The notes: generated by a model not told the origin, from the sequence alone. Counted from the stretch's first letter, positions 11,440-22,429 are shown. The stretch: DNA of 64,000 bases from Topomyia yanbarensis (GCF_030247195.1 NC_080672.1:304637115-304701114); one strand, 5' to 3'. Numbers and translations: made by a program.

Positions 11440-12908
11440 GGCTTCTTCTTATTTAACTCGCCGAAGGGACACGAAGGTCCGCCCATAGCATGTTTATGGG
11501 CTTGCTTCTTAGCGGTGCAGATAAGGCACTTATATGCCTTAGTGCACCCCCGCTCTTTATGTCCCTCCTCGCCGCAGCGACGACATAGCTTGCTCCTGTC
11601 TATGCCTTTGCATTCGTATGCTTTGTGGCCGGATTCGAGGCACCGATAGCACCTATCCACTGAAGGCGGCTGGGGTATACTAATAGGGCATACCGGCCAG
11701 CCGATCTTCAGCTTCCCTTTCTCGGTTACCTTTTTGGCATCCGCATTCAGTAGCCTGAGGTAGGCTACTTGGGTGCCAGAGGGTCCGTCTCTCAATCGCA
11801 CAGAGGCCCGCTCGATTGTGACGTCGCAGTGCTCCTTGACGGCTGCGACGACGTCTTCTGCGGTCGTGAACTCGTCCAAGTGCTTGCACTGGAGAGTTGT
11901 TTCCGCACCTAGCGACCTGATTTGGGCGCCCTCACCAAGGACCTCTTGGGCCAAGGCCTTGTATACTGCACTAGATTGTGCGCCTCGCTTCAGCACCAGG
12001 AGCATCTCTCCCGTGTTGGTGCGTCTTACGCTACGCACATCCTGCCCAAGGGCCGAGAGGCTTTCGGCCGCCTTCATCGATTTAAGGACATCGGCGTATT
12101 TGTCCTTGTCGGTTTTTAACCACAAGGCTTCGCCTCTGTCCTTGGCCTTCCTCGCAGGCCGCGGTACCTCCGTTTTCGGTGCCGGCTTTTTCTTGGTGAC
12201 CAGCGTCCAGGGGTTTGAGCCCCCCTGTCCCGGTCGTGCCGGGTTGCTGGTACCATCGCTCTCCACAGCGAGGTCACTCTCGCCCTCGCTTACCTCACCC
12301 AGGCGGCGTTTGACCTTGACGGTTGCACGCCGAGTGGTGTCGGTTTTGGCACCCTCGCCTGGCGACTTCCTAGGGCGCTTCGCATTCGATGCCGTCTTGC
12401 GATTGCCCTTTCCCTTTCCCTTCGAGGGGAACTCGGTCGCCGCTCCGATCGACGTGACTGCTCCGTAGAAGGTAAAGGCCACTGTCTGTGAACCTCTATC
12501 GACCTTCTCTCTTTCCTCCCTATTGGAGGCCACTGTCTGGGTTTCTCTGTCGGGCCTCTCCCGACATTCCACCCTCTCAACATATGCCTGCTGTTCCTGT
12601 CTTGCGACACGAACAGCTTTCCGGAGCTCCAAGAGGCTCAACTTCAACTCCTTGGCTATGTTCTGCTTTGCGCTAGCGAAGTCGATTATAGAATCGAGTT
12701 GCTTCGCTACTTTGCGCATCGCAGCTATTGGCCCCTCCGATGCGTTGGTAGGGATATTGCCTACCGCTGCTGGGGGGTCACTGGTGCTTTCGGATGCAGC
12801 ACTCATCGCACCACTACTCTCCCCACGGGGGGGAGACCTCGCCAAACCACCTCTTGCGAAGGGGTTTGGCACCTCCGTCTGTTTATTTTTATTTTTATTT
12901 ACCTCCAT
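11436..12908 (-). CDS. R1 ORF1 (Gag-like RNA-binding protein), copy 1, intact
   Basis: This is an open frame of about 490 residues from ATG at 12908; an in-frame GTG four codons upstream is not needed. The N-terminal half is basic and low in complexity, and the central part (KDKYADVLKSMKAAESL onward) is the ORF1 mid-domain. The C-terminus carries zinc knuckles, CYRCLESGHKAYEC and CRRCGEEGHKERGC, followed by a third cysteine/histidine cluster. In this family ORF1 coats the element RNA and forms the cytoplasmic ribonucleoprotein used for target-primed integration. The stop TGA overlaps the start of the ORF2 frame by GTGA. It differs from copy 3 at scattered residues only. No inactivating change is seen here, although ORF2 of this copy is dead. 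Confidence 0.85.
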   Translation of the reverse strand: MEVNKNKNKQTEVPNPFARGGLARSPPRGESSGAMSAASESTSDPPAAVGNIPTNASEGPIAAMRKVAKQLDSIIDFASAKQNIAKELKLSLLELRKAVRVARQEQQAYVERVECRERPDRETQTVASNREEREKVDRGSQTVAFTFYGAVTSIGAATEFPSKGKGKGNRKTASNAKRPRKSPGEGAKTDTTRRATVKVKRRLGEVSEGESDLAVESDGTSNPARPGQGGSNPWTLVTKKKPAPKTEVPRPARKAKDRGEALWLKTDKDKYADVLKSMKAAESLSALGQDVRSVRRTNTGEMLLVLKRGAQSSAVYKALAQEVLGEGAQIRSLGAETTLQCKHLDEFTTAEDVVAAVKEHCDVTIERASVRLRDGPSGTQVAYLRLLNADAKKVTEKGKLKIGWPVCPISIPQPPSVDRCYRCLESGHKAYECKGIDRSKLCRRCGEEGHKERGCTKAYKCLICTAKKQAHKHAMGGPSCPFGELNKKKP

Positions 12909-13244
12909 GTATAGTCCCACGAGTAGCGCGAGAAATATATGTCCGCCACGCCAGAGCTCCGCATTAGCGTGGTAAGGGACGCTTACTGTGGGGGTTGCCC
13001 AGGTACCCCACAGGCTCCGTTAACGATCCAGCATCTTTTTCACCCCCTCGATCACTCATCCCTCGGCACGGGTCGCTTCACGCCTTGGAATTGGGGTTAT
13101 GCCCTACCTTGCTTTACGTGGTGATCTCGGCCCGGATCATCACAACCATCCTCCTTTACCAGGGCTTTGGACCTGTAGCTCTGGTTCTCAATAGTTCCAT
13201 GTACGTATGTTATTACAGACATGCTACTATTGGGATCCGTCATT

Positions 13245-16022
13245 CGCCGAGGGTGTGGCGATTGCCAAGATCAATGGTGTGTTCTATCGCAGCTGCTACG
13301 CCCCACCAAGGTGGCCAATAGAACAGTTCAACCAGATGATCGACAGGTTCTCGTCGGACCTAGTGGGCCGGAAACCGGTAGTTATAGCGGGAGACTTTAA
13401 CGCTTGCGCAGTAGAGTGGGGCAGCCGCTGTACAAATAGCAGGGGCCAAGCGCTAATGGAGGCGCCTGTGAAACTCGTTACTGTGCTAGCTAATAATGGC
13501 TCCGCTAGCAAATTCCATAGAAACGGAGTGGAGGCATGGATTGACGTAACATTTGCCAGCCCGAGTCTGGTTCCAGGCATGGAATGGAGGGTAGACGAAG
13601 GCTACACCCATAGCGATCATTTAGCAATCCGCTTTAGGATCAACTATGGTGTGCAGAATCCGAGGACTGGAGATCCCTGTCAGGTACGCTGGTGGAAGTC
13701 CAATCACTTCGACAGCGAAGCTTTCACCGCGGCCCTGGGACTGGAGGCCAACACCGACAGTCTAAGCGGGGATGCGCTGGTAGCTGTCCTATCACGCGCG
13801 TGCGACGCCACTATGCCGAGAAAAACACTGCCAAGAAACGGTAGATGCCCGGTATACTGGTGGAGTGCCGAGATTGCAGCTCTACGGTCAGCCTGCCTCA
13901 GAGCTAGACGTAGGATGCAAAGAGCTCGCACCGAGGATGCAAGAGAGAACCGCCGTGAAGTGTTTCGAGCTGCGAAATTGGCCCTTAACAAGGCTATTAA
14001 AAGCAGCAAGAGAGCGTGTTTCGACAACCTGTGTGAGAGTGCCAACGCGAATCCGTGGGGTGACGCCTACCGGATTGTGATGGCCAAGACCAAAGAGGGC
14101 TCCTCACCCCCAGAACGGTCTCCCGACCGGTTGGCAACGATTATCGAAGTACTCTTCCCGTCTCGAGCCACAAGCCCCTGGCCACCTGCACTACGAGACG
14201 TGCGGGCACGGTCGAAATGGTGGCTCCAGTGACGAATGAAGAACTACTCGCAGTGGCTAAATCCCTAGCAATGAACAAAGCTCCAGGGCCGGATGGAGTT
14301 CCAAACAACGCTCTCAAGGCAGCGATCATAGCGAACCCGAACATGTTCAGGCTAGCTATGCAGAGATGCCTTGATGAGTGCCGTTTCCCCGATAGATGGA
14401 AAAGGCAGAAATTGGTGCTGTTGCCGAAGCCCGGGAAGCCGCCAGGCGACCCATCGGCGTACAGACCAATCTGTCTGATCGACACGACTGGCAAACTGCT
14501 TGAGAGGATCATCCTCAACAGGCTCACCCCGTACGCGGAAGGTACGGACGGTCTGTCAAGCAACCAGTTTGGCTTTCGGAAGGGTAAGTCCACAGTGGAC
14601 GCTCTCAACTCAGTGATAAATACTGCCGAGATAGCGATCCAACGAAAAAGGCGAGGTATTCGATACTGTGCGTTAGTGACACTTGACGTGAAGAACGCAT
14701 TCAACAGCGCAAGCTGGGATGCCATCGCGCTCTCGTTACACCGGCTTAGCCTACCGGTGGGTCTGTACCGGATCCTGGAAAGTTACTTCCAAAACCGCGT
14801 ACTGCTATACGAGACCGATGCCGGTCAGAAAAGGGTTCCGATTACCGCCGGAGTCCCGCAGGGCTCGATCCTAGGCCCGGTGCTATGAAACCTCATGTAT
14901 GACGGGGTTCTGAGACTGAAGTTCCCTCCTGGGGTCAAGATAGTCGGCTTTGCTGACGACGTAACCTTGGAGGTCTACGGGGAGTCAATCCCTGAGGTAG
15001 AACTAACCGCAGAACACGCGATTAGCACGGTGGAGGAATGGATGAGCGCGAGAGGCCTGGAGCTCGCTCATCATAAGACGGAGGTAGTTATCGTCAACAA
15101 CCGCAAGTCGGCACAACATGCAGTTATCCATGTGGGAGAAGTTGCGATCACTTCACAGCGAAGTCTGAAGTCTCTCGGAGTCATTATAGACGACAAGCTG
15201 ACCTTCGACTAGACGACAAGCAGCCATGTCGACTAAACGTGCAAGAGAGCGTCGACTGCTGTTGCGGCTCTATCGAGAATGATGTCCAACAGCTCAAAGG
15301 TGTGCGCCAGTAGACGTAGGTTACTGGCAGGCGTTGCCGTATCTATCCTCAGGTACGGCGGCCCGTCATGGTCAAGAGCACTGAGGGTAACCAGTTACCT
15401 ACAGAAACTGGAGAGCACCTACCGCGTGATGTGCCTCAGCGTGATATCTGCCTACCGCACGGTATCACACGATGCATCCTGCGTGATAGCGAGCATGATG
15501 CCAGTCGGGCTGGTCATTCGGGAAGATGAGGAGTGCTTTGAGCTACGTGGAAATAGGGGAGCCCGCGAGCGCACCAGGGTGACCTCGGTCGCCAGATGGC
15601 AGCGTGAGTGGGACAACTCCTCGAAAGGTAGGTGGACTCACCGGCTGATACCTAGCATATCGAGCTGGGTGGGAAGACCCCATGGGGAAGTTCACTTCCA
15701 CCTGACACAATTCCTGTCAGGCCATGGCTGTTTCCGACAGTACCTCCACAGGTTCGGGCACGCGGAGGTCCCAGTCTGCCCGGACTGCCCAGGTTTAGAC
15801 GAAACTGCCGTACACATACTGTTCGTATGTCATCGGTTCGACGTCGAAAGAAGAGCAATGCTTGACGTCTGTGGCTGGGACAGAACCCCTGATACCCTTA
15901 TTCAGCGGATGTGTCAATCGGTGGAGAAGTGGAACGCAGTCTCGGCTGCTACCATCCAGATTGCCAGTAGGCTACAGGTAATCTGGCGAACCGAGCAACA
16001 GACGACGGGCACGGCTAACTAG
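13245..16022 (+). pseudogene. R1 ORF2 fragment, copy 2, 5'-truncated and disabled
   Basis: It begins at the position equivalent to about residue 70 of the 991-residue ORF2, so the first endonuclease motif is missing while GDFNAC and SDH remain. Lesions are a 1-nt deletion near 14199, TGG to TGA at 14886-14888 (the same codon as in copy 1), a 12-nt insertion near 15210 that introduces TAG, and TAT to TAA a few codons later. The RT and C-terminal CPDC...H...C text is otherwise readable. Cys replaces the usual Trp after GDFNA, and the HILFVC region remains. Confidence 0.85.
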
Positions 16023-16261
16023 TGATTGGTTAGCTGGAGCGAAAAAGGCCAAGCGCAAAAAAGGGAGTGAATGGTCTGTTCATGCCGAGGCAGGTTTGGC
16101 GCAGCGACTGGCAACCGCGTAAGGGGTAAACCCAGCCACCCCGAAGCAAGACAGAAGAGTGAGTGTATAGGCGTATAAGTGGACTGCCTCATGCCAAGAC
16201 GGGAGGGTCGTAGCGTAGTATGTTGGAACTAAGCTATCGATGCCTCATGGCGTGGCAGAGG

Positions 16262-16445
16262 AGTGAAAGGGTGAGCATCCAAGTCAGTCTCACACGGCAT
16301 GTTAAGGGTGAGCACAAAAGTCAGCCTCACATGGTATGGTAGAGGCTAGCACAAAAGTCAGCCTAGCAAGGAATGAAAAAGGTGAGCACAAAAGTCAGCC
16401 TCATGTGGGAGTGTTTGAGAGTGAATCAAAGTGCGATTGAGCGAG
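16262..16445 (+). repeat. R1 3' UTR minisatellite, copy 2 (about 5 units)
   Basis: Only about five GTGAGCACAAAAGTCAGCC-type units remain, compared with eight or nine in the other copies. The missing interval corresponds to several whole units plus the unique stretch between them, which fits a deletion between direct repeats. Confidence 0.75.
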
Positions 16446-16713
16446 CACCCAAGTAAGCCTCATACAGGACGTATGAACGCGTGAATGAGAGTGAATGAGT
16501 ACATTTAGTACAGCCATCCCCCCAGAAGTAATACCGAGAGGTAGTTCCTGGGAGGAATGATGGCGGAGCCCAATGGAGTTTAGTCGGTATTAATGGCTGG
16601 TCACCATTCGAGTCCGACACGCCCCCAGTGCACCCCGTGTGGTAGATTGGACCCTACCAATAGCACGTGTACTGGGCTAGGACATAAAGGTCTTCTCCAT
16701 TGTAAAAAAAAAA

Positions 16714-17059
16714 GTGCAAAACTCCACCTGCAACATTTCTGGAATGAAGTTGCATGTGCAAAATTTAAGGTACGAAAATGCACGTGCGAAATTTAGCTTG
16801 CGAAATCCGCTATCCTCTATCCGCTATCCGATATTCGCTATGCGCTATCCGCTATCGCTAACCGTTATCCGCTATCCGCTATCGCCATACGCTATTCGCT
16901 ATCGCTATCCGATGTTCGCCATCCGCTATACAATTCCACGAAATTGCTCGTGCGAAATTCCACGTGCAAAATTAAACGAAAATGCATGTGCAGAGTTCCG
17001 CGTGCAAAATTTAAAGTACGAAAATGTACGCGCAAAATTTTACTTGCGAAATTCTAGGT
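16714..17059. repeat. satellite spacers S and S2 between R1 copies 2 and 3
   Basis: This is a partial spacer S (GTGCAAAACTCCACCTGCAAC onward), a short CGCTAT/CCGCTAT stretch (16804-16930) and spacer S2 (about 16933-17059). S2 ends at AGGTAGGGTCCACTGTCT. This order equals that found between arrays further right (for example 29940-30135), so R1 copies 2 and 3 are both inserted in the satellite locus. Confidence 0.85.
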
Positions 17060-17073
17060 AGGGTCCACTGTCT
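17060..17073. repeat. target-site duplication of R1 copy 3 (left)
   Basis: AGGGTCCACTGTCT is repeated exactly at 22779-22792 on the other side of the element. The uninterrupted sequence exists at about 30120-30133, giving a paralogous empty site. Confidence 0.9.
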
Positions 17074-17365
17074 TTTTTTTTTTTTACAATGGAGAAGACC
17101 TTTATGTCCTAGCCCAGTACACGTGCTAACGGTAGGGTCCAATCTACCACACGGGGTGCACTGGGGGCGTGTCGGACTCGAATGGTGACCAGCCATTAAT
17201 ACCGACTAAACTCCATTGGGCTCCGCCATCATTCCTCCCAGGAACTACCTCTCGGTATTACTTCTGGGGGGATGGCTGTACTAAGTGTACTCATTCACTC
17301 TCACTCGCGCGATCATACATCCTGTATGAGGCTTACTTGGGTGCTCTCTCAATCACACTTTGATT

Positions 17366-17745
17366 CGCTCTCAAACACTCCCACATGAGACTGACTTTTG
17401 TGCTCACCTTTTACGTTCCATGCGAGGCTGACTTGTGTGCTCACCTTACTCATTCCTTGCTAGGCTTACTTTTGTGCTCGCCCTACCCATACATGTGAGG
17501 CTGACTTGGGTGCTCACCCTATCACCTGATTCACTCTCAATCGTGCCACTCTATTGTACCTTTGTCACTCCCTCTGGCATCCCATGTGGGACATTTTTCT
17601 TAGGCCCCACTTCTGACATACCATGCGAGGCTGACTTTTGTGCTCACCTTTTTCATTCCTTGCTTGCTACCAACCTGTGAGGCTGACTTTTATGCTCACC
17701 CTTAACATGCAGTGTGAGACTGACTTGGATGCTCACCCTTTCACT
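17366..17745 (-). repeat. R1 3' UTR minisatellite, copy 3 (about 8 units)
   Basis: This is the same GTGAGCACAAAAGTCAGCC-type array as in copy 1. One unit is lost near 17662 relative to copy 1, where CCTTGCTTGCTACC replaces a full unit. Confidence 0.8.
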
Positions 17746-17981
17746 CCTCTGCCACGCCATGAGGCATCGATAGCTTAGTTCCAACATACTACGCTACGAC
17801 CCTCCCGTCTTGGCATGAGGCAGTCCACTTATACGCCTATACACTCACTCTTCTGTCTTGCTTCGGGGTGGCTGGGTTTACCCCTTACGCGGTTGCCATT
17901 CGCTGCGCCAACCTACCTCGGCATGAACAGACCATTCACTCTCTTATTTTGCGCTTGGCCTTTTTCGCTCCAACTAACCAA

Positions 17982-20960
17982 TCACTAGTTAGCCGTGCCC
18001 GCCGTCTGTTGCTCGGTTCGCCAGATTACCTGTAGCCTACTGGCAATCTGGATGGTAGCAGCCGAGACTGCATTCCACTTCTCCACCGTTTGACACATCC
18101 GCTGGATAAGGGTATCCGGGGTTGTGTCCCAGCCACAGACGTCAAACATTGCTCTTCTTTCGACGTCGAACCGATGACATACGAACAGTATGTGTTCGGC
18201 AGTTTCGTCTACACCTGGGCAGTCCGGGCAGACTGGGACCTCCGCGTGTCCGAACCTGTGGAGGTACTGACGGAAACAGCCATGGCCTGACAGGAATTGT
18301 GTCAGGTGGAAGTGAACTTCCCCATGGGGTCTTCCCACCCAGCTCGATATGCTAGGTATCAGCCGGTGGGTCCACCTACCTTTCGAGGAGTTGTCCCACT
18401 CACGCTGCCATCTGGCGACCGAGGTCACCCTGGTGCGCTCGCGGGCTCCCCTATTTCCACGTAGCTCAAAGCACTCCTCATCTTCCCGAATGACCAGCCC
18501 GACTGGCATCATGCTCGCTATCACGCAGGATGCATCGTGTGATACCGTGCGGTAGGCAGATATCACTCTGAGGCACATCACGCGGTAGGTGCTCTCCAGT
18601 TTCTGTAGGTAACTGGTTACCCTCAGTGCTCTTGACCATGACGGGCCGCCGTACCTGAGGATAGATACGGCAACGCCTGCCAGTAACCTACGTCTACTGG
18701 CGCACACCTTTGAGCTGTTGGACATCATTCTCGATAGTGCCGCAACAGCAGTCGACGCTCTCTTGCACGTATAGTCGACATGGCTGCCGAAGGTCAGCTT
18801 GTCGTCTATAATGACTCCGAGAGACTTCAGACTTCGCTGTGAAGTGATCGCGACTTCTCCCACATGGATAACTGCATGTTGTGCCGACTTGCGGTTGTTG
18901 ACGATAACTACCTCCGTCTTATGATGAGCGAGCTCCAGGCCTCTCGCGCTCATCCATTCCTCCACCGTGCTAATCGCGTGTTCTGCGGTTAGTTCTACCT
19001 CAGGAATTGACTCCCCGTAGACCTCCAAGGTTACGTCGTCGGCAAAGCCGACGATCTTGACCCCAGGAGGGAACTTCAGTCTCAGAACCCCGTCATACAT
19101 GAGGTTCCATAGCACCGGGCCTAGGATCGAGCCCTGCGGGACTCCGGCGGTAATCGGAACCCTTTTCTGACCGGCATCGGTCTCGTATAGCAGTACGCGG
19201 TTTTGGAAGTAACTTTCCAGGATCCGGTACAGACCCACCGGTAGGCTAAGCCGGTGTAACGAGAGCGCGATGGCATCCCAGCTTGCGCTGTTGAATGCGT
19301 TCTTCACGTCAAGTGTCACTAACGCACAGTATCGAATACCTCGCCTTTTTCGTTGGATCGCTATCTCGGCAGTATTTATCACTGAGTTGAGAGCGTCCAC
19401 TGTGGACTTACCCTTCCGAAAGCCAAACTGGTTGCTTGACAGACCGTCCGTACCTTCCGCGTACGGGGTGAGCCTGTTGAGGATGATCCTCTCAAGCAGT
19501 TTGCCAGTCGTGTCTATCAGACAGATTGGTCTGTACGCCGATGGGTCGCCTGGCGGCTTCCCGGGCTTCGGCAACAGCACCAGTTTCTGCCTTTTCCATC
19601 TATCGGGGAAACGGCACTCGTCAAGGCATCTCTGCATAGCTAGCCTGAACATGTTCGGGTTCGCTATGATCGCTGCCTTGAGAGCGTTGTTCGGGACTCC
19701 ATCCGGCCCTGGAGCTTTGTTCATTGCTAGGGATTTAGCCACTGCGAGTAGTTCTTCGTTCGTCACTGGAGCCACCATTTCGACCGTGCCCGCACTGTCT
19801 CGTAGTGCAGGTGGCCAGGGGCTTGTGGCTCGAGACGGGAAGAGTACTTCGATAATCGTTGCCAACCGGTCCGGAGACCGTTCTGGGGGTGAGGAGCCCC
19901 CTTTGGTCTTGGCCATCACAATCCGGTAGGCGTCACCCCACGGATTCGCGTTGGCACTCTCACACAGGTTGTCGAAACACGCTCTCTTGCTGCTTTTAAT
20001 AGCCTTGTTAAGGGCTAATTTCGCAGCTCGAAACACTTCACGGCGGTTCTCTCTTGCATCCTCGGTGCGAGCTCTTTGCATCCTACGTCTAGCTCTGAGA
20101 CAGGCTGACCGTAGAGCTGCAATCTCGGCACTCCACCAGTATACCGGGCATCTACCGTTTCTTGGCAGTGTTTTTCTCGGCATAGTGGCGTCGCACGCGC
20201 GTGATAGAACAGCTACCAGCGCATCCCCGCTTAGACTGTCGGTGTTGGCCTCCAGTCCCAGGGCCGCGGTGAAAGCTTCGCTGTCGAAGTGATTGGACTT
20301 CCACCCGCGTGCCTGACAGGGATCTCCCGCCCTCGGATGCTGCACACCATAGTTGATCTTAAAGCGGATTGCTAAATGATCGCTATGGGTGTAGCCTTCG
20401 TCTACCCTCCATTCCATGCCTGGAGCCAGACTCGGGCTGGCAAAGGTCAAATCAATCCACGCCTCCACTCCGTTTCTACGGAATGTACTAGCGGAGCCAT
20501 CATTAGCTAGCACAGAATCGAGTTTCGCAAACGCTTCCATTAGCGCTTGACCCCTGCTATTTGTACAGCGGCTGCCCCACTCCACTGCCCAAGCGTTGAA
20601 GTCTCCCGCTATTACTACCGGTTTCCGGCCCACGAGGTCCGACGAGAGCCTGTCGATCATCTGGTAGAACTGTTCTATTGGCCACCTTGGTGGGGCGTAG
20701 CAGCTGCAATAGAACACACCATTGATCTTGGCAATCGCCACACCCTCGGCGGAGGGGTGTATTACCTCTTGAACCGGGAACCTTCCCGTTGTACAGATTG
20801 CCACCATTCCAGACCCGTCCGACACCCAATTGCCGTTGCCGGCAGGGATGCTGTACGGGTCTGATAAGAGGGCGACATCTGTCCTCGACTCCGAGACCGA
20901 CTGCCACAGCAGCTGTTGGGCTGCTGCACAATGGTTAAGATTTAGCTGTGTGACTCTCAC
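17982..20960 (-). CDS. R1 ORF2 (APE endonuclease / reverse transcriptase), copy 3, intact
   Basis: The open frame is 991 residues. The N-terminal APE-like endonuclease shows LNLNH (residues 6-10), GDFN (119-122), DLTF and SDH (193-195). The position usually given as glutamate in this fold reads D34 in ALLSDPY. The RT shows APGPDG (416-421), LLPKPGKPPGD, QFGFRKGKST, VTLDVKNAFN, GVPQGSILGPVLW and catalytic FADD (639-642). The C-terminus carries CPDC (911-914), H923 and C928, a CCHC-type motif seen after RT in the R1 clade; no RNase H is visible. Its expected role is to nick target DNA and copy the element RNA in place. The frame has no ATG before residue 52, and its first usable codon is GTG overlapping the ORF1 stop. 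Translation therefore probably depends on re-initiation or frameshifting. The listed coordinates include the stop. Confidence 0.9.
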
Positions 20961-22429
20961 GGCTTCTTCTTATTTAACTCGCCGAAGGGACACGAAGGTC
21001 CGCCCATAGCATGTTTATGGGCTTGCTTCTTAGAGGTGCAGATAAGGCACTTATATGCCTTAGTGCACCCCCGCTCTTTATGCCCCTCCTCGCCGCATCG
21101 ACGACATAGCTTACTCCTGTCTAGGCCTTTGCATTCGTAAGCTTTATGGCCGGATTCTAGGCACCGATAGCACCTGTCCACTGAAGGCGGCTGGGGTATA
21201 CTAATAGGGCATACCGACCAGCCGATCTTCAGCTTCCCTTTCTCGGTTACCTTTTTGGCATCCGCATTCAGTAGCCTGAGGTAGGCTACTTGGGTGCCAG
21301 AGGGTCCGTCCCTCAATCGCACAGAGGCCCGCTCGATTGTGACGCCGCAGTGCTCCTTGACGGCTGCGACGACGTCTTCTGCGGTCGCGAACTCGTCCAA
21401 GTGCTTGCACTGGAGAGTTGTTTCCGCACCTAGCGACCTGATTTGGGCGCCCTCGCCAAGGACCTCTTGAGCCAAGGCCTTATATATTGCACTTGATTGT
21501 GCGCCTCGCTTCAGCACCAGGAGCATCTCTCCCGTGTTGGTGCGTCTTACGCTACGCACATCCTGCCCAAGGGCCGAGAGGCTTTCGGCCGCTTTCATCG
21601 ATTTAAGGACATCGGCGTATTTGTCCTTGTCGGTTTTTAACCACAAGGCTTCGCCTCTGTCCTTGGCCTTCCTCGCAGGCCGCGGTACCTCCGGTTTCGG
21701 TGCCGGCTTTTTCTTGGTAACCAGCGTCCAGGGGTTTGAGCCCCCCTGCCCCGGTCGTGCCGGGTTGCTGGTACCATCGCTCTCAACAGCGAGGTCACTC
21801 TCGCCCTCGCTTACCTCACCCAGGCGGCGTTTGACCTTGACGGTTGCACGCCGAGTGGTGTCGGTTTTGGCACCCTCTCCTGGCGACTTCCTAGGGCGCT
21901 TCGCATTCGATGCCGTCTTGCGATTGCCCTTTCCCTTTCCCTTCGAGGGGAACTCGGTCGCCGCTCCGATCGACGTGGCTGCTCCGTAGAAGGTAAAGGC
22001 CACTGTCTGTGAACCTCTATTAACCTTCTCTCTTTCCTCCCTATTGGAGGCCACTGTCTGGGTTTCTCTGTCGGGCCTCTCCCGACATTCCACCCTCTCA
22101 ACATATGCCTGCTGTTCCTGTCTTGCGACACGAACAGCTTTCCGGAGCTCCAGAAGGCTCAACTTCAGCTCCTTGGCTATGTTCTGCTTTGCGCTAGCGA
22201 AGTCGATTATAGCATCGAGTTGCTTCGCTACTTTGCGCATCGCAGCTATTGGCCCCTCCGATGCGTTGGTAGGGGTATTGCCTACCGCTGCTGGGGGGTC
22301 GCTGGTGCTTTCGAGTACAGCACTCATCGTTCCACTACTCTCCCCACGGGGGGGAGACCTCGCCAAACCACCTCTTGCGAAGGGGTTTGGCACCTCCGTC
22401 TGTTTATTTTTATTTTTATTTTGCTCCAT
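20957..22429 (-). CDS. R1 ORF1 (Gag-like RNA-binding protein), copy 3, intact
   Basis: It starts at ATG 22429 (MEQNKNKNKQ) and spans about 490 residues. The N-terminal half is charged and includes two related ETQTVASN / GSQTVAF segments and a Lys/Arg-rich stretch (KGKGKGNRK). The mid-domain runs from about LWLKTDKDKYADVLKS. The C-terminal about 70 residues carry CYRCLESGHKAYEC, CRRCGEEGHKERGC and a third CLIC...H...C cluster. CCHC knuckles of this type bind the element RNA and are standard in R1, Jockey and I-type ORF1 proteins. The stop TGA overlaps the ORF2 frame (GTGA at 20957-20960). Both frames are open, which is consistent with recent mobility. Confidence 0.9.
   Translation of the reverse strand: MEQNKNKNKQTEVPNPFARGGLARSPPRGESSGTMSAVLESTSDPPAAVGNTPTNASEGPIAAMRKVAKQLDAIIDFASAKQNIAKELKLSLLELRKAVRVARQEQQAYVERVECRERPDRETQTVASNREEREKVNRGSQTVAFTFYGAATSIGAATEFPSKGKGKGNRKTASNAKRPRKSPGEGAKTDTTRRATVKVKRRLGEVSEGESDLAVESDGTSNPARPGQGGSNPWTLVTKKKPAPKPEVPRPARKAKDRGEALWLKTDKDKYADVLKSMKAAESLSALGQDVRSVRRTNTGEMLLVLKRGAQSSAIYKALAQEVLGEGAQIRSLGAETTLQCKHLDEFATAEDVVAAVKEHCGVTIERASVRLRDGPSGTQVAYLRLLNADAKKVTEKGKLKIGWSVCPISIPQPPSVDRCYRCLESGHKAYECKGLDRSKLCRRCGEEGHKERGCTKAYKCLICTSKKQAHKHAMGGPSCPFGELNKKKP

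Larger units (their letters stand above)
7569..13247 (-). mobile_element. R1-clade non-LTR retrotransposon, copy 1 (near full length, ORF2 dead)
   Basis: The element reads right to left: 5' UTR (about 12909-13247), ORF1, ORF2, a repeat-bearing 3' UTR, and a 19-nt tail seen as poly-T at 7569-7587. The tail abuts a TGTG microsatellite in block B. The 5' end lacks the last about 10 bp seen in copies 3 and 4 and is fused to copy 2 at 13245-13247. The R1 assignment rests on an APE-type endonuclease, an FADD-type reverse transcriptase, a C-terminal CCHC motif, no visible RNase H domain, and a two-ORF layout with zinc knuckles in ORF1. Confidence 0.85.
13245..16713 (+). mobile_element. R1-clade element, copy 2 (5'-truncated)
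   Basis: It starts inside ORF2 (CGCCGAGGGTGTGG) and runs to a 10-A tail at 16704-16713. The tail abuts spacer sequence (GTGCAAAACTCC) of the satellite locus. The 5' end is fused head to head with the 5' end of copy 1 with CGC microhomology (13245-13247), so no target-site duplication can be read. The 3' UTR has fewer repeat units than in the other copies. Confidence 0.85.

Noticed and set aside
13207..14232. A single gene fusing MLLQTCYYWDPS to an endonuclease domain
   Set aside because: The N-terminal residues are read from the antisense 5' UTR of R1 copy 1 across the head-to-head junction; this is a fusion artefact.
16714..17059. A small gene of about 115 codons
   Set aside because: It is made of spacer S, satellite monomers and spacer S2, with the same text repeated elsewhere in the locus.
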